Source of the DNA: Caulobacter sp048541825
GTDB lineage: Bacteria; Pseudomonadota; Alphaproteobacteria; Caulobacterales; Caulobacteraceae
DNA length: 64,000 bases
Reading direction: 5' to 3'
Assembly: GCF_048541825.1 (NCBI RefSeq)
Contig: NZ_CP183332.1
Coordinates: 2,108,001 to 2,172,000 of the forward strand
A program made the position numbers and the translations under genes. Below are positions 16,128 through 24,544 of the stretch, piece after piece; position 1 is the first letter of the stretch; each line of letters opens with the position of its first letter. The notes under the pieces are model-generated. The model did not search any database, was not told the origin of the DNA, and worked only from the letters and a program-made list of their open reading frames with translations.

Positions 16128-16821
16128 ACTCCGCCCCCTCGCGCTCGAGAAGCGCCTTGGCGGCGGCCTTCTCGGCGTCCTGGCGCGAGCGGCCGGCAGC
16201 GAAGACGGAATCGACGCCGAGGACGCTCACCTGGACGGTGAAAACCGGCGCGTGATCGGGTCCGGTGCGGTCCTTGACGGCATAGGTCGGCAAGGGCTTG
16301 CCCTGGGCCTGAGCCCACTCCTGCAGCGCGGTCTTGGGATCGCGGGGCTTGCCAAGGGCGGCGCGGTCGAACTCGGCGCTCCACAGGTCCAGGAACACCC
16401 GGCGCGCCGTCTCCAGCCCACCATCACGATACAAGGCGGCCATGAGGGCCTCGCAGCCGCCGGCCAGGATAGAGTCGGTCTCGCGACCGCCTACCTTGCT
16501 GGACGAGGCTGACAGACGCAGGGCCGGCCCCAGTTCGGCGGCGCGGGCCACGCGGGCGCAGGTCTCGCGGCTGACCAGAGCGTTGAGGCGCGGGGCCAGT
16601 TCGCCCTCCTTGGCCTGCGGGTACCGGTCGGCCAGGGCTTCTGCGGCCAGCAGGCCCAGCACGCGGTCGCCGATAAATTCGAGGACCTCGTTGTCGGCGG
16701 TCTTCTTGGCGCCGTCCCCGACGCTGGCGTGCGTCAGGGCCTGTTCCAGCAGGGCGCGATCCGTGAATGTGTAACCGATCCGGCGCTCCAGGTCGCCGAC
16801 GGCGACGACCCGTCTATCCAT
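16126..16821 (-). CDS. rnc: ribonuclease III with an altered metal-binding site
   Basis: An RNase III domain (residues ~8-150) and a C-terminal double-stranded RNA-binding domain (~160-228) are clear. The signature loop reads NEVLEFIGDRVLGL, which keeps both Glu residues and the Asp. The second metal motif, normally D-x-x-E-A, reads LAGGCEALMAAL: the first Asp (Asp114 in E. coli, Asp107 in Aquifex) is Gly121, encoded GGC at 16459-16461. Glu124 is kept. RNase III cuts dsRNA in rRNA precursors and mRNAs; loss of this ligand should weaken cleavage. The gene starts 9 bases after lepB. The commonly linked era does not follow; pckG converges instead. Confidence 0.9.
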   Translation of the reverse strand: MDRRVVAVGDLERRIGYTFTDRALLEQALTHASVGDGAKKTADNEVLEFIGDRVLGLLAAEALADRYPQAKEGELAPRLNALVSRETCARVARAAELGPALRLSASSSKVGGRETDSILAGGCEALMAALYRDGGLETARRVFLDLWSAEFDRAALGKPRDPKTALQEWAQAQGKPLPTYAVKDRTGPDHAPVFTVQVSVLGVDSVFAAGRSRQDAEKAAAKALLEREGAE

Positions 16822-16830
16822 GGTTCAGCT

Positions 16831-17685
16831 TCACTTCAGGACGCGGAAGAAGCGGCTGGGACGCGCGTCCAGAACCCAGGTCCAGGGCTTGAACAGGGCC
16901 GCTTTACGGTTCCAGGACAGCAGGATGATCTGGGCCTTGCCAACCAGGTTCTCGGCAGGAACGAAGCCGACCCCGACCTCGTCGCCGATATACTGGTCCA
17001 GCTCATAGTCCCACTTGCAGACGCCAGGACCAGTCTTGAACGGCGAGACGCCCGGGTCGAACCGGCTGTCGGCCGAGTTATCGCGGTTGTCGCCCATGAA
17101 GAAATAGCAGCCCTCGGGCACCGTATAGATGCCCGTATTGTCGCCGCGGCTGTCGGGGCCGTAGTCCTGGGTCTGGTACTTGCGGCCTTCGGGATTGGTT
17201 TCCTCGAAGCGCTGGACCTGCTGGGTGAAGCCATAGCCCATGTCGACCAGGGCGGGATCGCGCGAGGCCATAGCCAGGGGCTTGCCGTTGATGTTGACCA
17301 CGCCGCCGCGCACCTGGACCTTGTCGCCCGGCATACCGATCAGGCGCTTGATATAATCGGTGCGATTGTCGCGCGGCAGCTTGAAGACGACGATGTCGCC
17401 CCGCTTGGGCGCCTTATCCAGGATCCGGCCATTCAGGATCGGCGGGCTGAACGGGATAGAGTGCTTGCTCCAGCCATAGCTGAACTTGCTGACGATGATG
17501 TAGTCACCTTCCAGCAGGTTGGGCTCCATCGAACCCGAAGGGATCGTGAAGGGCTGGAATAGCAGGACCCGCAGCACCAGGGCGATGCCCAAGGCATAGG
17601 CCACCGTCTTGATGATCTCGATGAATTCCTTGACGGCTCCGCCCTGTTCCTCGGGCTGCGCGTTATCGTCGGCGGCGTCGGTCAT
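16831..17685 (-). CDS. lepB: signal peptidase I
   Basis: A single N-terminal membrane helix (residues ~24-42) is followed by the catalytic serine motif PSGSMEPNLLEGDYI and the lysine motif YIKRLIGMPGDKV. The later box FFMGDNRDNSADSR completes the S26 family set. The length of 284 residues is usual for alphaproteobacteria. The enzyme removes signal peptides from exported proteins at the outer face of the inner membrane. It lies just upstream of rnc and downstream of acpS and a YCII-like gene, all on the same strand, as in the conserved lepB-rnc arrangement. Confidence 0.96.
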   Translation of the reverse strand: MTDAADDNAQPEEQGGAVKEFIEIIKTVAYALGIALVLRVLLFQPFTIPSGSMEPNLLEGDYIIVSKFSYGWSKHSIPFSPPILNGRILDKAPKRGDIVVFKLPRDNRTDYIKRLIGMPGDKVQVRGGVVNINGKPLAMASRDPALVDMGYGFTQQVQRFEETNPEGRKYQTQDYGPDSRGDNTGIYTVPEGCYFFMGDNRDNSADSRFDPGVSPFKTGPGVCKWDYELDQYIGDEVGVGFVPAENLVGKAQIILLSWNRKAALFKPWTWVLDARPSRFFRVLK

Positions 17686-17817
17686 GCGGGCGCTGGGCTC
17701 TCGAGCAATGGGATTCCGGCGAACCGGACAGGCTTAGCTAGACGCGCTTTACACTACGGGCAAGCTCCACGCCGGTTAACTCGTCTTCATGGCGGAGGTT
17801 GGGCCGCCGCGCGGAGG

Positions 17818-18111
17818 CTATTCATCCTCGACCAAAAGGCGGATCTCCACGGTTCCTCCGGCCTCATAAACGGGATTGCCGGCCAGGCAGGATCGCGCGT
17901 CCTCCAAGCCCTCCGCCGCCACCCTGATGAAGCCGGTCAGATGATCGGACGTCGCTCGCGACGACCCGTCCCGGCGAAAACAGGCGCCGTCGCCAAGACT
18001 GCTGCCGCCGCGCAGACGCCCGCCATGGGCCAGTCCGTCCAGATAGGCCGGCCAGTCCGCCGCCGCCTCGTTGACCGCGTCGCCATGCATCAACAGAAGA
18101 AACTCGCTCAT
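17818..18111 (-). CDS. YCII-related domain protein
   Basis: This 97-residue protein starts SEFLLLMHGDAV and contains a compact alpha/beta fold with a central LRGGSSLGDG loop and a C-terminal VYEAGGTVEIRLL strand. This is the pattern of the YCII-related/DGPF family of small stand-alone enzymes or accessory domains. The function is unknown. It lies 24 bases after acpS and 132 bases before lepB on the same strand, so it may be a lineage-specific insertion into the acpS-lepB operon. Confidence 0.7.
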   Translation of the reverse strand: MSEFLLLMHGDAVNEAAADWPAYLDGLAHGGRLRGGSSLGDGACFRRDGSSRATSDHLTGFIRVAAEGLEDARSCLAGNPVYEAGGTVEIRLLVEDE

Positions 18112-18135
18112 CGGGCCGGCGTCCTCTTTTGCGGT

Positions 18136-18528
18136 TCAGATGGCCTCGATGATCACGAAGGCCTGGGCATAGGGATGATCGTCGGTCAGCGACAGATGGA
18201 TCACCGGGGTCATGCCGGCGGGCACCATCGAGGCCAGTTGCGCCGCCGCGCCGCCGCTCAAGGCCATGGTCGGCTTGCCCGACGGCAGGTTGACCACGCC
18301 CATGCCGGCCAGATGCACGCCGCGCTTGAGGCCGGTGCCCAGGGCCTTGGAGCAGGCCTCCTTGGCCGCGAACCGCTTGGCGTAGCTGCTGGCGCGATCA
18401 GGCTTGCGCTCGGAGCGCTTGCGCTCGATGTCGGTGAACACCTTGTTGGTGAACCTGTCGCCGAACCGCTCCAGCGACTTTTCGATCCGCCGGATGTCGC
18501 ACAGGTCCGAACCGATGCCGATGATCAC
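18136..18528 (-). CDS. acpS: holo-[acyl-carrier-protein] synthase
   Basis: AcpS transfers 4'-phosphopantetheine from CoA to a serine of acyl carrier protein, activating it for fatty acid synthesis. The metal-binding Asp is in IGIGSDLCDIRRIE, and the second motif is YAKRFAAKEACSKALGTG. The protein has 130 residues, the normal size. The frame is open further upstream, but GTG 18528 is chosen because it opens the conserved first strand and overlaps the pdxJ stop in a GTGA arrangement, which indicates translational coupling. pdxJ-acpS is a common bacterial gene order. Confidence 0.94.
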   Translation of the reverse strand: MIIGIGSDLCDIRRIEKSLERFGDRFTNKVFTDIERKRSERKPDRASSYAKRFAAKEACSKALGTGLKRGVHLAGMGVVNLPSGKPTMALSGGAAAQLASMVPAGMTPVIHLSLTDDHPYAQAFVIIEAI

Positions 18529-19301
18529 GCGGCCAACTCGGCGCGCGCGGCATCCATCAGGGCCCGCATCCGATGAATGGCCTGAGGCAGCCCCACGAAG
18601 ATTGCCTCGCCGATCAAGAAATGGCCGATGTTGAGCTCGGCGATCTCCGGGATCGCCGCGATCGGCTTGACCGTGGCGTAGTCGATGCCGTGGCCGGCGT
18701 GAACCTCCAGACCCAGGCTGGAGGCCAGGGCTGCGGCGTCCTGCAGGCGCCTGAGGATGGCGGCGGCCCGCTCGACCTCCCCGGCCCGCGCGGCGTCGCA
18801 ATAGGCGCCCGTGTGCAGCTCGATCACCTGGGCGCCCAGGCGATGCGAGGCCTCGATCTGGCTGGCCTCGGCGTCAATGAACAGCGACACTCGGGCGCCG
18901 GCTTCGCGCAGCCGAATGGTGGCGGCGGCGATGGCGTCATAGCCGCGCAGCACGTCGAGGCCGCCCTCGGTCGTCACCTCCTCGCGGCGCTCGGGCACCA
19001 GGCAGGCGGCATGCGGCCGGGCCTGCAGGGCGATACCGACCATCTCGTCGGTGACGGCCATCTCGAAGTTCAGCGGCTTGCCGCGCTTGAGGCACAGTTC
19101 GTTCAGCAGCGCGATGTCGGCGTCGGAGATATGCCGACGATCCTCGCGCAGGTGGGCGGTGATCCCGTCGGCGCCGGCGGCCAGGGCCAGCTCGGCGGCG
19201 CGCACCGGCTCGGGATAGGTGGACCCCCGTGCATTGCGGATCGTCGCCACGTGGTCGATGTTGACGCCCAGTCGGACGTTCAGCTGATGCTCGCTAAGAA
19301 T
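18525..19301 (-). CDS. pdxJ: pyridoxine 5'-phosphate synthase, non-canonical start likely
   Basis: PdxJ condenses 1-deoxyxylulose 5-phosphate with 3-amino-2-oxopropyl phosphate to make pyridoxine 5'-phosphate. The motifs TAHLREDRRHI, LNFEMAVTDEM and LEVHAGHGIDY are typical. The first in-frame ATG/GTG/TTG is GTG 19250, but it cuts off the conserved substrate-binding start RLGVNIDHVATIRNARG, which is encoded directly upstream. In-frame codons that could initiate are ATT 19301, with GAGGGCGGA about 4-8 bases before it, and CTG 19283. ATT is used here. The 3' end overlaps acpS. The start is uncertain, the family call is not. Confidence 0.9.
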   Translation of the reverse strand: MLSEHQLNVRLGVNIDHVATIRNARGSTYPEPVRAAELALAAGADGITAHLREDRRHISDADIALLNELCLKRGKPLNFEMAVTDEMVGIALQARPHAACLVPERREEVTTEGGLDVLRGYDAIAAATIRLREAGARVSLFIDAEASQIEASHRLGAQVIELHTGAYCDAARAGEVERAAAILRRLQDAAALASSLGLEVHAGHGIDYATVKPIAAIPEIAELNIGHFLIGEAIFVGLPQAIHRMRALMDAARAELAA

Positions 19302-19489
19302 TTTTCCGCCCTCGATCGCGATCGGCGCCCGATGGCTGGCCGTCCGTGACAGTCTATCCCCTTCCGGCCGACGGGTGGAGACCGGAAAAGCAACAGCCGC
19401 GCAGTTCTGCTCAACCCGGGGAAAACGGCGTGGACAGCAGGCCCGCCGCCGTTGAAGGTCGCGTCCTTGGGAAACTGTGGGGACGGAAC

Positions 19490-21109
19490 ATGATCCTGAA
19501 AACTGCGCGGACTGCGGCCCTGGCCATGCTGATGGCGACGACAGCTGTTTCGGCGATGGCGGAGACGACCGTTTCGGCCAGCCGGCTCAAGGCCTTGAAG
19601 GCGCAGGCCGTGGCCGGCGTCGAGTCCCGGGCCAAGCTGTCCCAGGTGATGAACGACCAGATCTTCTCCTTCGGCGAGTTGGGCTTCCAGGAGGTCGAGA
19701 CCTCGAAATACATCACCGGCGTGCTGGAGGAGAACGGCTTTACCGTGGTGCGCGGCGTGTCGGGCATTCCGACGGCCTGGACCGCAACCTGGACCCACGG
19801 CAAGGGCGGCCCCACGATCGCCTTCGGCAGCGACATCGACTGCATTCCCAAGGCCTCGCAAAAGCCCGGCGTGCCTTGGCACGACCCGATCGTCGCCGGC
19901 GCACCGGGCCATGGCGAGGGCCATAACTCCGGCCAAGCCCTGAACGTCGTCGCCGCCCTGGCGCTCAAGGACCTGATGATCAAGGAGAACATCGCCGGGA
20001 CCCTGATGCTGTGGCCCGGCGTCGCCGAGGAACTGGTGGCCGGCAAGGCCTACATGGTCCGCGACGGGGTGTTCACAGACGTGGACGCCACGATCTTCAC
20101 CCATGTGGGGACCAATCTGGCCACCACCTGGGGCCAACCGACGGGCACGGGGCTGGTGTCGGTGAAGTACAATTTCCATGGCGAATCCGCGCACTCGGCC
20201 GGCGCGCCCTGGCGCGGCCGCAGCGCGCTGGACGCGGTTGAGCTGATGAACATCGGCTGGAACATGCGCCGCGAGCACCTCAATCCCACGCAACGCTCGC
20301 ACCATGTCATCGTCGATGGCGGCGATCAGCCCAATGTCGTGCCGTCGGAAGCCAGCGTCTGGTACTATTTCCGCGAGCAGAGCTTCGACGCGATCAAGAA
20401 GAACTACGCCATCGGCGACAGGATCGCCCAGGCCGCCGCTGACATGACCGACACCAAGGTCGACCACCAGGTGATCGGCACGGCCGCGCCTCGCCATTTC
20501 AACCGACCGATGGCGCAGGCCGCTCAGGCCAATATCGAGGCGGTCGGCCTGCCGGTCTGGACCGCCGACGAGCAGGCCTTCGCCAAGGCCGTGCAGACCA
20601 ATATCGGCGCGCCCAAGCAGACCGGTCTCGACATCAAGCTGAAGGGCCTGTCGCCGCCGGATCCCAAGCCGGAAAGCGGCGGCTCGGACGATATCGGCGA
20701 CATTTCGTGGATCATGCCGACCATCACCATCAACTATCCGTCCAATATCCCCGAACTACCGGGGCACCACTGGGCCAACGCGATCTCTATGGCCACGCCC
20801 ATCGCCCACAAGGGCGTGGCGGCGGGCTCCAAGGTTGTGGCGATGACGGCGCTGGATCTCCTGACCCAGCCCAAGCTGCTGGCCGCGGCCAACAGCTACT
20901 TCAAGGACGTCCAGACCAAGGACCAGAAATACGTGCCGATGCTGGCGGCGACCGACAAGCCGCAGACCCAGATCAACGCCAACATCATGGCCACCTACCG
21001 CCCGGCGATGAGCAAGTTCTACTACGATCCCGCCAAGTACGGGACCTATCTGGAACAACTGGGCGTCGAATGGCCGGTCAAGCAGCTGACGCCCCCTTCT
21101 GCCAAGTAG
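19490..21109 (+). CDS. exported M20-family amidohydrolase (AbgB-like)
   Basis: A signal peptide (LKTARTAALAMLMATTAVSA) precedes an M20D metallopeptidase similar to p-aminobenzoyl-glutamate hydrolase subunit B. Features include SDIDCIPK, GHGEGHNSG, the catalytic pair in GVAEELVAGKAY, the dimerisation segment GESAHSAGAPWRGRSALDA, and the late ligand in GHHWANA. AbgB proteins usually have Cys before the His (GHGCGH); here it is Glu (codon 19916-19918). ATG 19490 is chosen over the longer frame from 19346 because it starts the signal peptide and follows GGGGACGGA. It probably hydrolyses an amide-linked amino acid or peptide in the periplasm. Confidence 0.85.
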   Translation: MILKTARTAALAMLMATTAVSAMAETTVSASRLKALKAQAVAGVESRAKLSQVMNDQIFSFGELGFQEVETSKYITGVLEENGFTVVRGVSGIPTAWTATWTHGKGGPTIAFGSDIDCIPKASQKPGVPWHDPIVAGAPGHGEGHNSGQALNVVAALALKDLMIKENIAGTLMLWPGVAEELVAGKAYMVRDGVFTDVDATIFTHVGTNLATTWGQPTGTGLVSVKYNFHGESAHSAGAPWRGRSALDAVELMNIGWNMRREHLNPTQRSHHVIVDGGDQPNVVPSEASVWYYFREQSFDAIKKNYAIGDRIAQAAADMTDTKVDHQVIGTAAPRHFNRPMAQAAQANIEAVGLPVWTADEQAFAKAVQTNIGAPKQTGLDIKLKGLSPPDPKPESGGSDDIGDISWIMPTITINYPSNIPELPGHHWANAISMATPIAHKGVAAGSKVVAMTALDLLTQPKLLAAANSYFKDVQTKDQKYVPMLAATDKPQTQINANIMATYRPAMSKFYYDPAKYGTYLEQLGVEWPVKQLTPPSAK

Positions 21110-21124
21110 GGGGCGGCCAAGGGA

Positions 21125-21712
21125 CTACTGGGCTTTAAGCCGGCGGCTGCCTGGATCTTCGATGGGGATCGCGGCAAGCTCCGGCGGCAGGGCGTCGGCG
21201 GGATAGGCCGGCACTTCCAGGCTGCACAGCGAGACCAGCGGCACGCCGACATCGACCTTGCCACCCGAGCGGTCGACGATGCAGGCCGCCGCGATGACGT
21301 CGCCGCCGGCCTCCTGGATTGCGGCTATGCACTCGCGCGACGACAGACCGGTGGTGACGATATCCTCGACCATCACGACCTTCTGGCCGGGCTCCAGATG
21401 GAAGCCGCGCCGAAACTTGAAGCCGCCGCCCTCACGCTCGACATAGATCGAGGCGACGTTCAGATGACGAGCGGTCTCATAGCCGGGGATAATTCCGCCC
21501 ACGGCCGGCGACACCGCCACATCGGGCTGGCCGACGGTGGCGATGATCTTCTCGGCCAGGGCCTTGCACAGGCGCTCGCAGCGCTCGGGCCGCATGAACA
21601 CCAGGTTCTTCTGCAGGAAGACCGGGCTGTGCAGGCCGCTGGACAGCACGAAGTGGCCTTCGCGCAAGGCCCCTGCGGCGCGGAATTCGTCGAGGACGTC
21701 ATCATTGGTCAT
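21125..21712 (-). CDS. pyrE: orotate phosphoribosyltransferase
   Basis: The 195-residue enzyme adds phosphoribose from PRPP to orotate in pyrimidine synthesis. The PRPP-binding motif is VVMVEDIVTTGLSS. The N-terminal FVLSSGLHSPVFLQKN and the catalytic-loop YVEREGGGFKFRRG are usual for the family. It converges with the amidohydrolase (15 bases between stops) and diverges from the NUDIX gene across an 83-bp gap that must hold both promoters. Confidence 0.95.
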   Translation of the reverse strand: MTNDDVLDEFRAAGALREGHFVLSSGLHSPVFLQKNLVFMRPERCERLCKALAEKIIATVGQPDVAVSPAVGGIIPGYETARHLNVASIYVEREGGGFKFRRGFHLEPGQKVVMVEDIVTTGLSSRECIAAIQEAGGDVIAAACIVDRSGGKVDVGVPLVSLCSLEVPAYPADALPPELAAIPIEDPGSRRLKAQ

Positions 21713-21795
21713 GGCGGGGATATAGCTGAGGCGCGCGAGTCTTTAAACGGGGGTCACGTCTTGCGTCGCGGATCGGATTTGGCTCTATCGCCCCC

Positions 21796-22197
21796 ATGAC
21801 CGAACCTCTCCGCCCCCGCATCGGCTGCGGCGCCGCCATCCTCGACGACCAGGGTCGCCTGCTGCTGGTGAAGCGCGTCAAGCCTCCCGAGGCCGATCAC
21901 TGGGGCGTTCCCGGCGGCAAGCTCGACTGGGGCGAGGCCGCCCGCACCTGCGCCGAACGCGAGATCCTCGAGGAACTGGGGGTCAGAATTGTCGCCGGAC
22001 CGGTGCTGGCCGTGACCGACATGATCGCCGACGACTATCACTGGGTGGCGATCACCTATCGAACCGATAGCTTCGAAGGCGATCCGGTGATCCAGGAAGA
22101 CCACGCCCTGTCGGAGTGGGGCTGGTTCGCTCTCAACGCCCTGCCCTCGCCGCTGACGGCTTCCACGGCCGACGCTATCGCAGCGCTGAAAGCCTAA
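21796..22197 (+). CDS. NUDIX hydrolase
   Basis: The full Nudix box is visible: GGKLDWGEAARTCAEREILE followed by ELGV, residues ~36-59. The 133-residue protein is a single Nudix domain. It probably hydrolyses a nucleoside diphosphate derivative; the substrate is not readable from sequence, and sugar-nucleotide or oxidised nucleotides are possible. It diverges from pyrE and its stop overlaps the spoT stop on the other strand by four bases. Confidence 0.9.
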   Translation: MTEPLRPRIGCGAAILDDQGRLLLVKRVKPPEADHWGVPGGKLDWGEAARTCAEREILEELGVRIVAGPVLAVTDMIADDYHWVAITYRTDSFEGDPVIQEDHALSEWGWFALNALPSPLTASTADAIAALKA

Positions 22198-24410
22198 CCG
22201 CGCGTCCGGTCCACGGTCTCGACCGAAGGACAGGCCCGCAGCGCCGCAGAGATATTGGTCAGGTGCTTGGCGTCGCGCACCTCGACATCGATGTCGGTGT
22301 CGAAGAAGTCGCTCTGGCGATGGTGCATGCGCAGGTTGACGATATTGCCGCCGGCCTCGCCGATGATCGTGCACACTTGGCCCAGCACGCCCGGCGCGTT
22401 CTGGATCGTGGCGTGCAGGCGGGTCAGGGACACCGTCTCGCGCTCGGCCTCGGGCGTCCAGTTCAGGTCGCGCCAGAGATCCTCGCGATCCTCGTAGTCG
22501 GCCAGCTTGGGACAATCGATGGTGTGGACGTCAAGGCCCCCGTCCTGGCCCGCTTCCCCATCCTCGCGAAGGATGCCCACGATGCGATCGCCAGGCACCG
22601 GGCTGCAGCAATGGGCGAAGTGCAGCGAGACGCCCGGCGTCAGACCGCCGCCGCGCACATAAAGCCGCGCGCCCTTGCCGCCCTCGATCTTGCGACGGGC
22701 CGAGGCGGCGGCCATGTCGCTGTCCTTCATGCCCGGAAAGGCGGTTTCCAGAACCTGGCTGGGCGAGACCCGGCCACGGCCGACGGCGTCGAACAGAGTC
22801 TCGTCGCTGTCCAGCGCAAACCGCTCCAGGATCGGGCGCAGCGAGACGTCCTTCAACTTCTTGCCGGCCCGCTCAAAGATCTGCTCCACGGATGCCTTGC
22901 CCAGGCGCAGGAACTCTTCTTTCTCGGTCTGGCGGATGTGGCGGCGGATCGCCGAGCGCGCGCGGCCGGTCACGGTCAGCGAACGCCAGTCCGGTGGCAC
23001 CACGGGCTTGGCGCCCCGAATGACCTCGACCACGTCGCCGTTATTGAGGCCGGTGCGCAGCGGCTTCAGCTCGCCATTGATCTTCACGCCAATGCAGGTG
23101 TCGCCGACGCTGGTGTGAACGGCATAGGCGAAGTCGAGCGGCATGGCGCCGCGCGGCAGGCTGACCAGCTTGCCCTTGGGCGTGAAGACGAACACTTGGT
23201 CGAGGAACATCTCGAGCTTGGCGTGCTCGACCAGCTCTTCGGCGTCGCCGCCGTGTTCCAGCACCTGGACCAACTGGCGCAGATTGGCCAGCGGATCGCG
23301 GCCGCCGGCGGCTTCCATGCCTTCCAGGTCAAGGCCGTACGAGGCGTCCTTGTAGCGGAAGTGGGCGGCGACACCCTCTTCGTTGACGCGGTCCATCGCC
23401 TCGGTGCGGATCTGCATCTCGATGCGCATACCGCGCGGCCCCACCACGGTGGTGTGCAGCGAGCGGTAGTTGTTGCGCTTGGGCGTCGAGATGAAGTCCT
23501 TGAAGCGGTCCGGCACACTGGACCAGGACCGGTGCAGGACGCCCAACGCACGATAGCAGTCCTCCTCGCTGTCGACGATCACGCGGAAGGCATAGATGTC
23601 GGACATCTGCGAGAAGCCGATCGATTTGCGCTGCAACTTGCGCCAGATCGAATAGGGCGACTTTTCACGGCCGAAGACCCGGGCCGGAACGCCGGCGGAT
23701 TCCAGTCGCGCCGCGATCTCTTGCGAGACCAGCGCTACCGCCCCGCCCTGCTCGGCGCGCAGGGTGTCCAGCCGTCGAATGATGGCGTTGCGGGCCACCG
23801 GATTGGTGTGCTCGAAGCTGAGCTCCTCCAGCTCCGTGCAGATGCGGTGGCAGCCGATGTTGCGGGCCAGGGGCGCGTAGATGTCGCGCGTCTCGCGGGC
23901 GATGCGCTCGCGCTTGGCCTGACTTTTGATGAAATGCAGCGTCCGCATGTTGTGCAGACGATCGGCCAGCTTCACCAGCAGGACGCGAACGTCCTTGCTG
24001 ATGGCCAGGATGAACTTGCGCAGGTTCTCGGCCTGGCGCGAATGCTCAGCCTGGAGCTCCAGCTTGGAAAGCTTGGTCACGCCCTCGACCAGCTCGGCGA
24101 TCTCGTCGCCGAACAGGCCCGCGATGTCCTCGCGGGTGACGGGCGTGTCCTCGATCACGTCATGCAGCAGAGCCGTGACGATGGTCGCAGTGTCGAGCCG
24201 GTACTCGGTCAGAATGCCGGCCACCTCGATGGGGTGGGCGTAGTAGGGGTCGCCGCTGGCCCGGGTCTGACTGCCGTGCATGCGCATGGCGTAGACATAG
24301 GCGCGGTTCAGCAGCGCCTCGTCGGCGGTCGGGTCGTAGGAATGGACCCGCTCGATCAGTTCGTACTGGCGAAGAATCTTCTGGCGCGGCTTGGCAGCCG
24401 GCGTCGGGAT
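22194..24410 (-). CDS. spoT: bifunctional (p)ppGpp synthetase/hydrolase, start uncertain
   Basis: Domains run in the RSH order: HD hydrolase (HPIEVAGILTEY and HDVIEDTPVT), synthetase (SDIYAFRVIVDSEEDCYRAL and YRSLHTTVVGP), TGS (VFVFTPKGKLVSLPRGAMPL) and C-terminal ACT (LHATIQNAPGVLGQV). It makes and degrades (p)ppGpp in the stringent response; Caulobacter has one such enzyme. The first in-frame ATG is 24287, but the upstream codons encode the conserved RSH N-terminus (ILRQYELIERV, ADEALLNRAYVYA). No ATG, GTG or TTG precedes this. ATC 24410 with GAGG 8 bases before it is used here; CTG 24548, overlapping the rpoZ stop as CTGA, is an alternative. Confidence 0.92.
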   Translation of the reverse strand: MPTPAAKPRQKILRQYELIERVHSYDPTADEALLNRAYVYAMRMHGSQTRASGDPYYAHPIEVAGILTEYRLDTATIVTALLHDVIEDTPVTREDIAGLFGDEIAELVEGVTKLSKLELQAEHSRQAENLRKFILAISKDVRVLLVKLADRLHNMRTLHFIKSQAKRERIARETRDIYAPLARNIGCHRICTELEELSFEHTNPVARNAIIRRLDTLRAEQGGAVALVSQEIAARLESAGVPARVFGREKSPYSIWRKLQRKSIGFSQMSDIYAFRVIVDSEEDCYRALGVLHRSWSSVPDRFKDFISTPKRNNYRSLHTTVVGPRGMRIEMQIRTEAMDRVNEEGVAAHFRYKDASYGLDLEGMEAAGGRDPLANLRQLVQVLEHGGDAEELVEHAKLEMFLDQVFVFTPKGKLVSLPRGAMPLDFAYAVHTSVGDTCIGVKINGELKPLRTGLNNGDVVEVIRGAKPVVPPDWRSLTVTGRARSAIRRHIRQTEKEEFLRLGKASVEQIFERAGKKLKDVSLRPILERFALDSDETLFDAVGRGRVSPSQVLETAFPGMKDSDMAAASARRKIEGGKGARLYVRGGGLTPGVSLHFAHCCSPVPGDRIVGILREDGEAGQDGGLDVHTIDCPKLADYEDREDLWRDLNWTPEAERETVSLTRLHATIQNAPGVLGQVCTIIGEAGGNIVNLRMHHRQSDFFDTDIDVEVRDAKHLTNISAALRACPSVETVDRTRG

Positions 24411-24544
24411 CGCCTGGACCTCGCTGGCCGCCAGAAACGACGACGCGCCCGAGTCGCCCCCAAGCGGGGGAACTTCGGACGCGCGTTCGGATGGAGCGGC
24501 GGCAGGCGCCGCTTCAAGAATCAGAGGGTCTGTGCCGTCGGGGC

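Noticed and set aside
14135..16384. Long minus-strand open frame opposite pckG
   Set aside because: It is a shadow of pckG; its translation has no family pattern and the plus-strand protein is certain.
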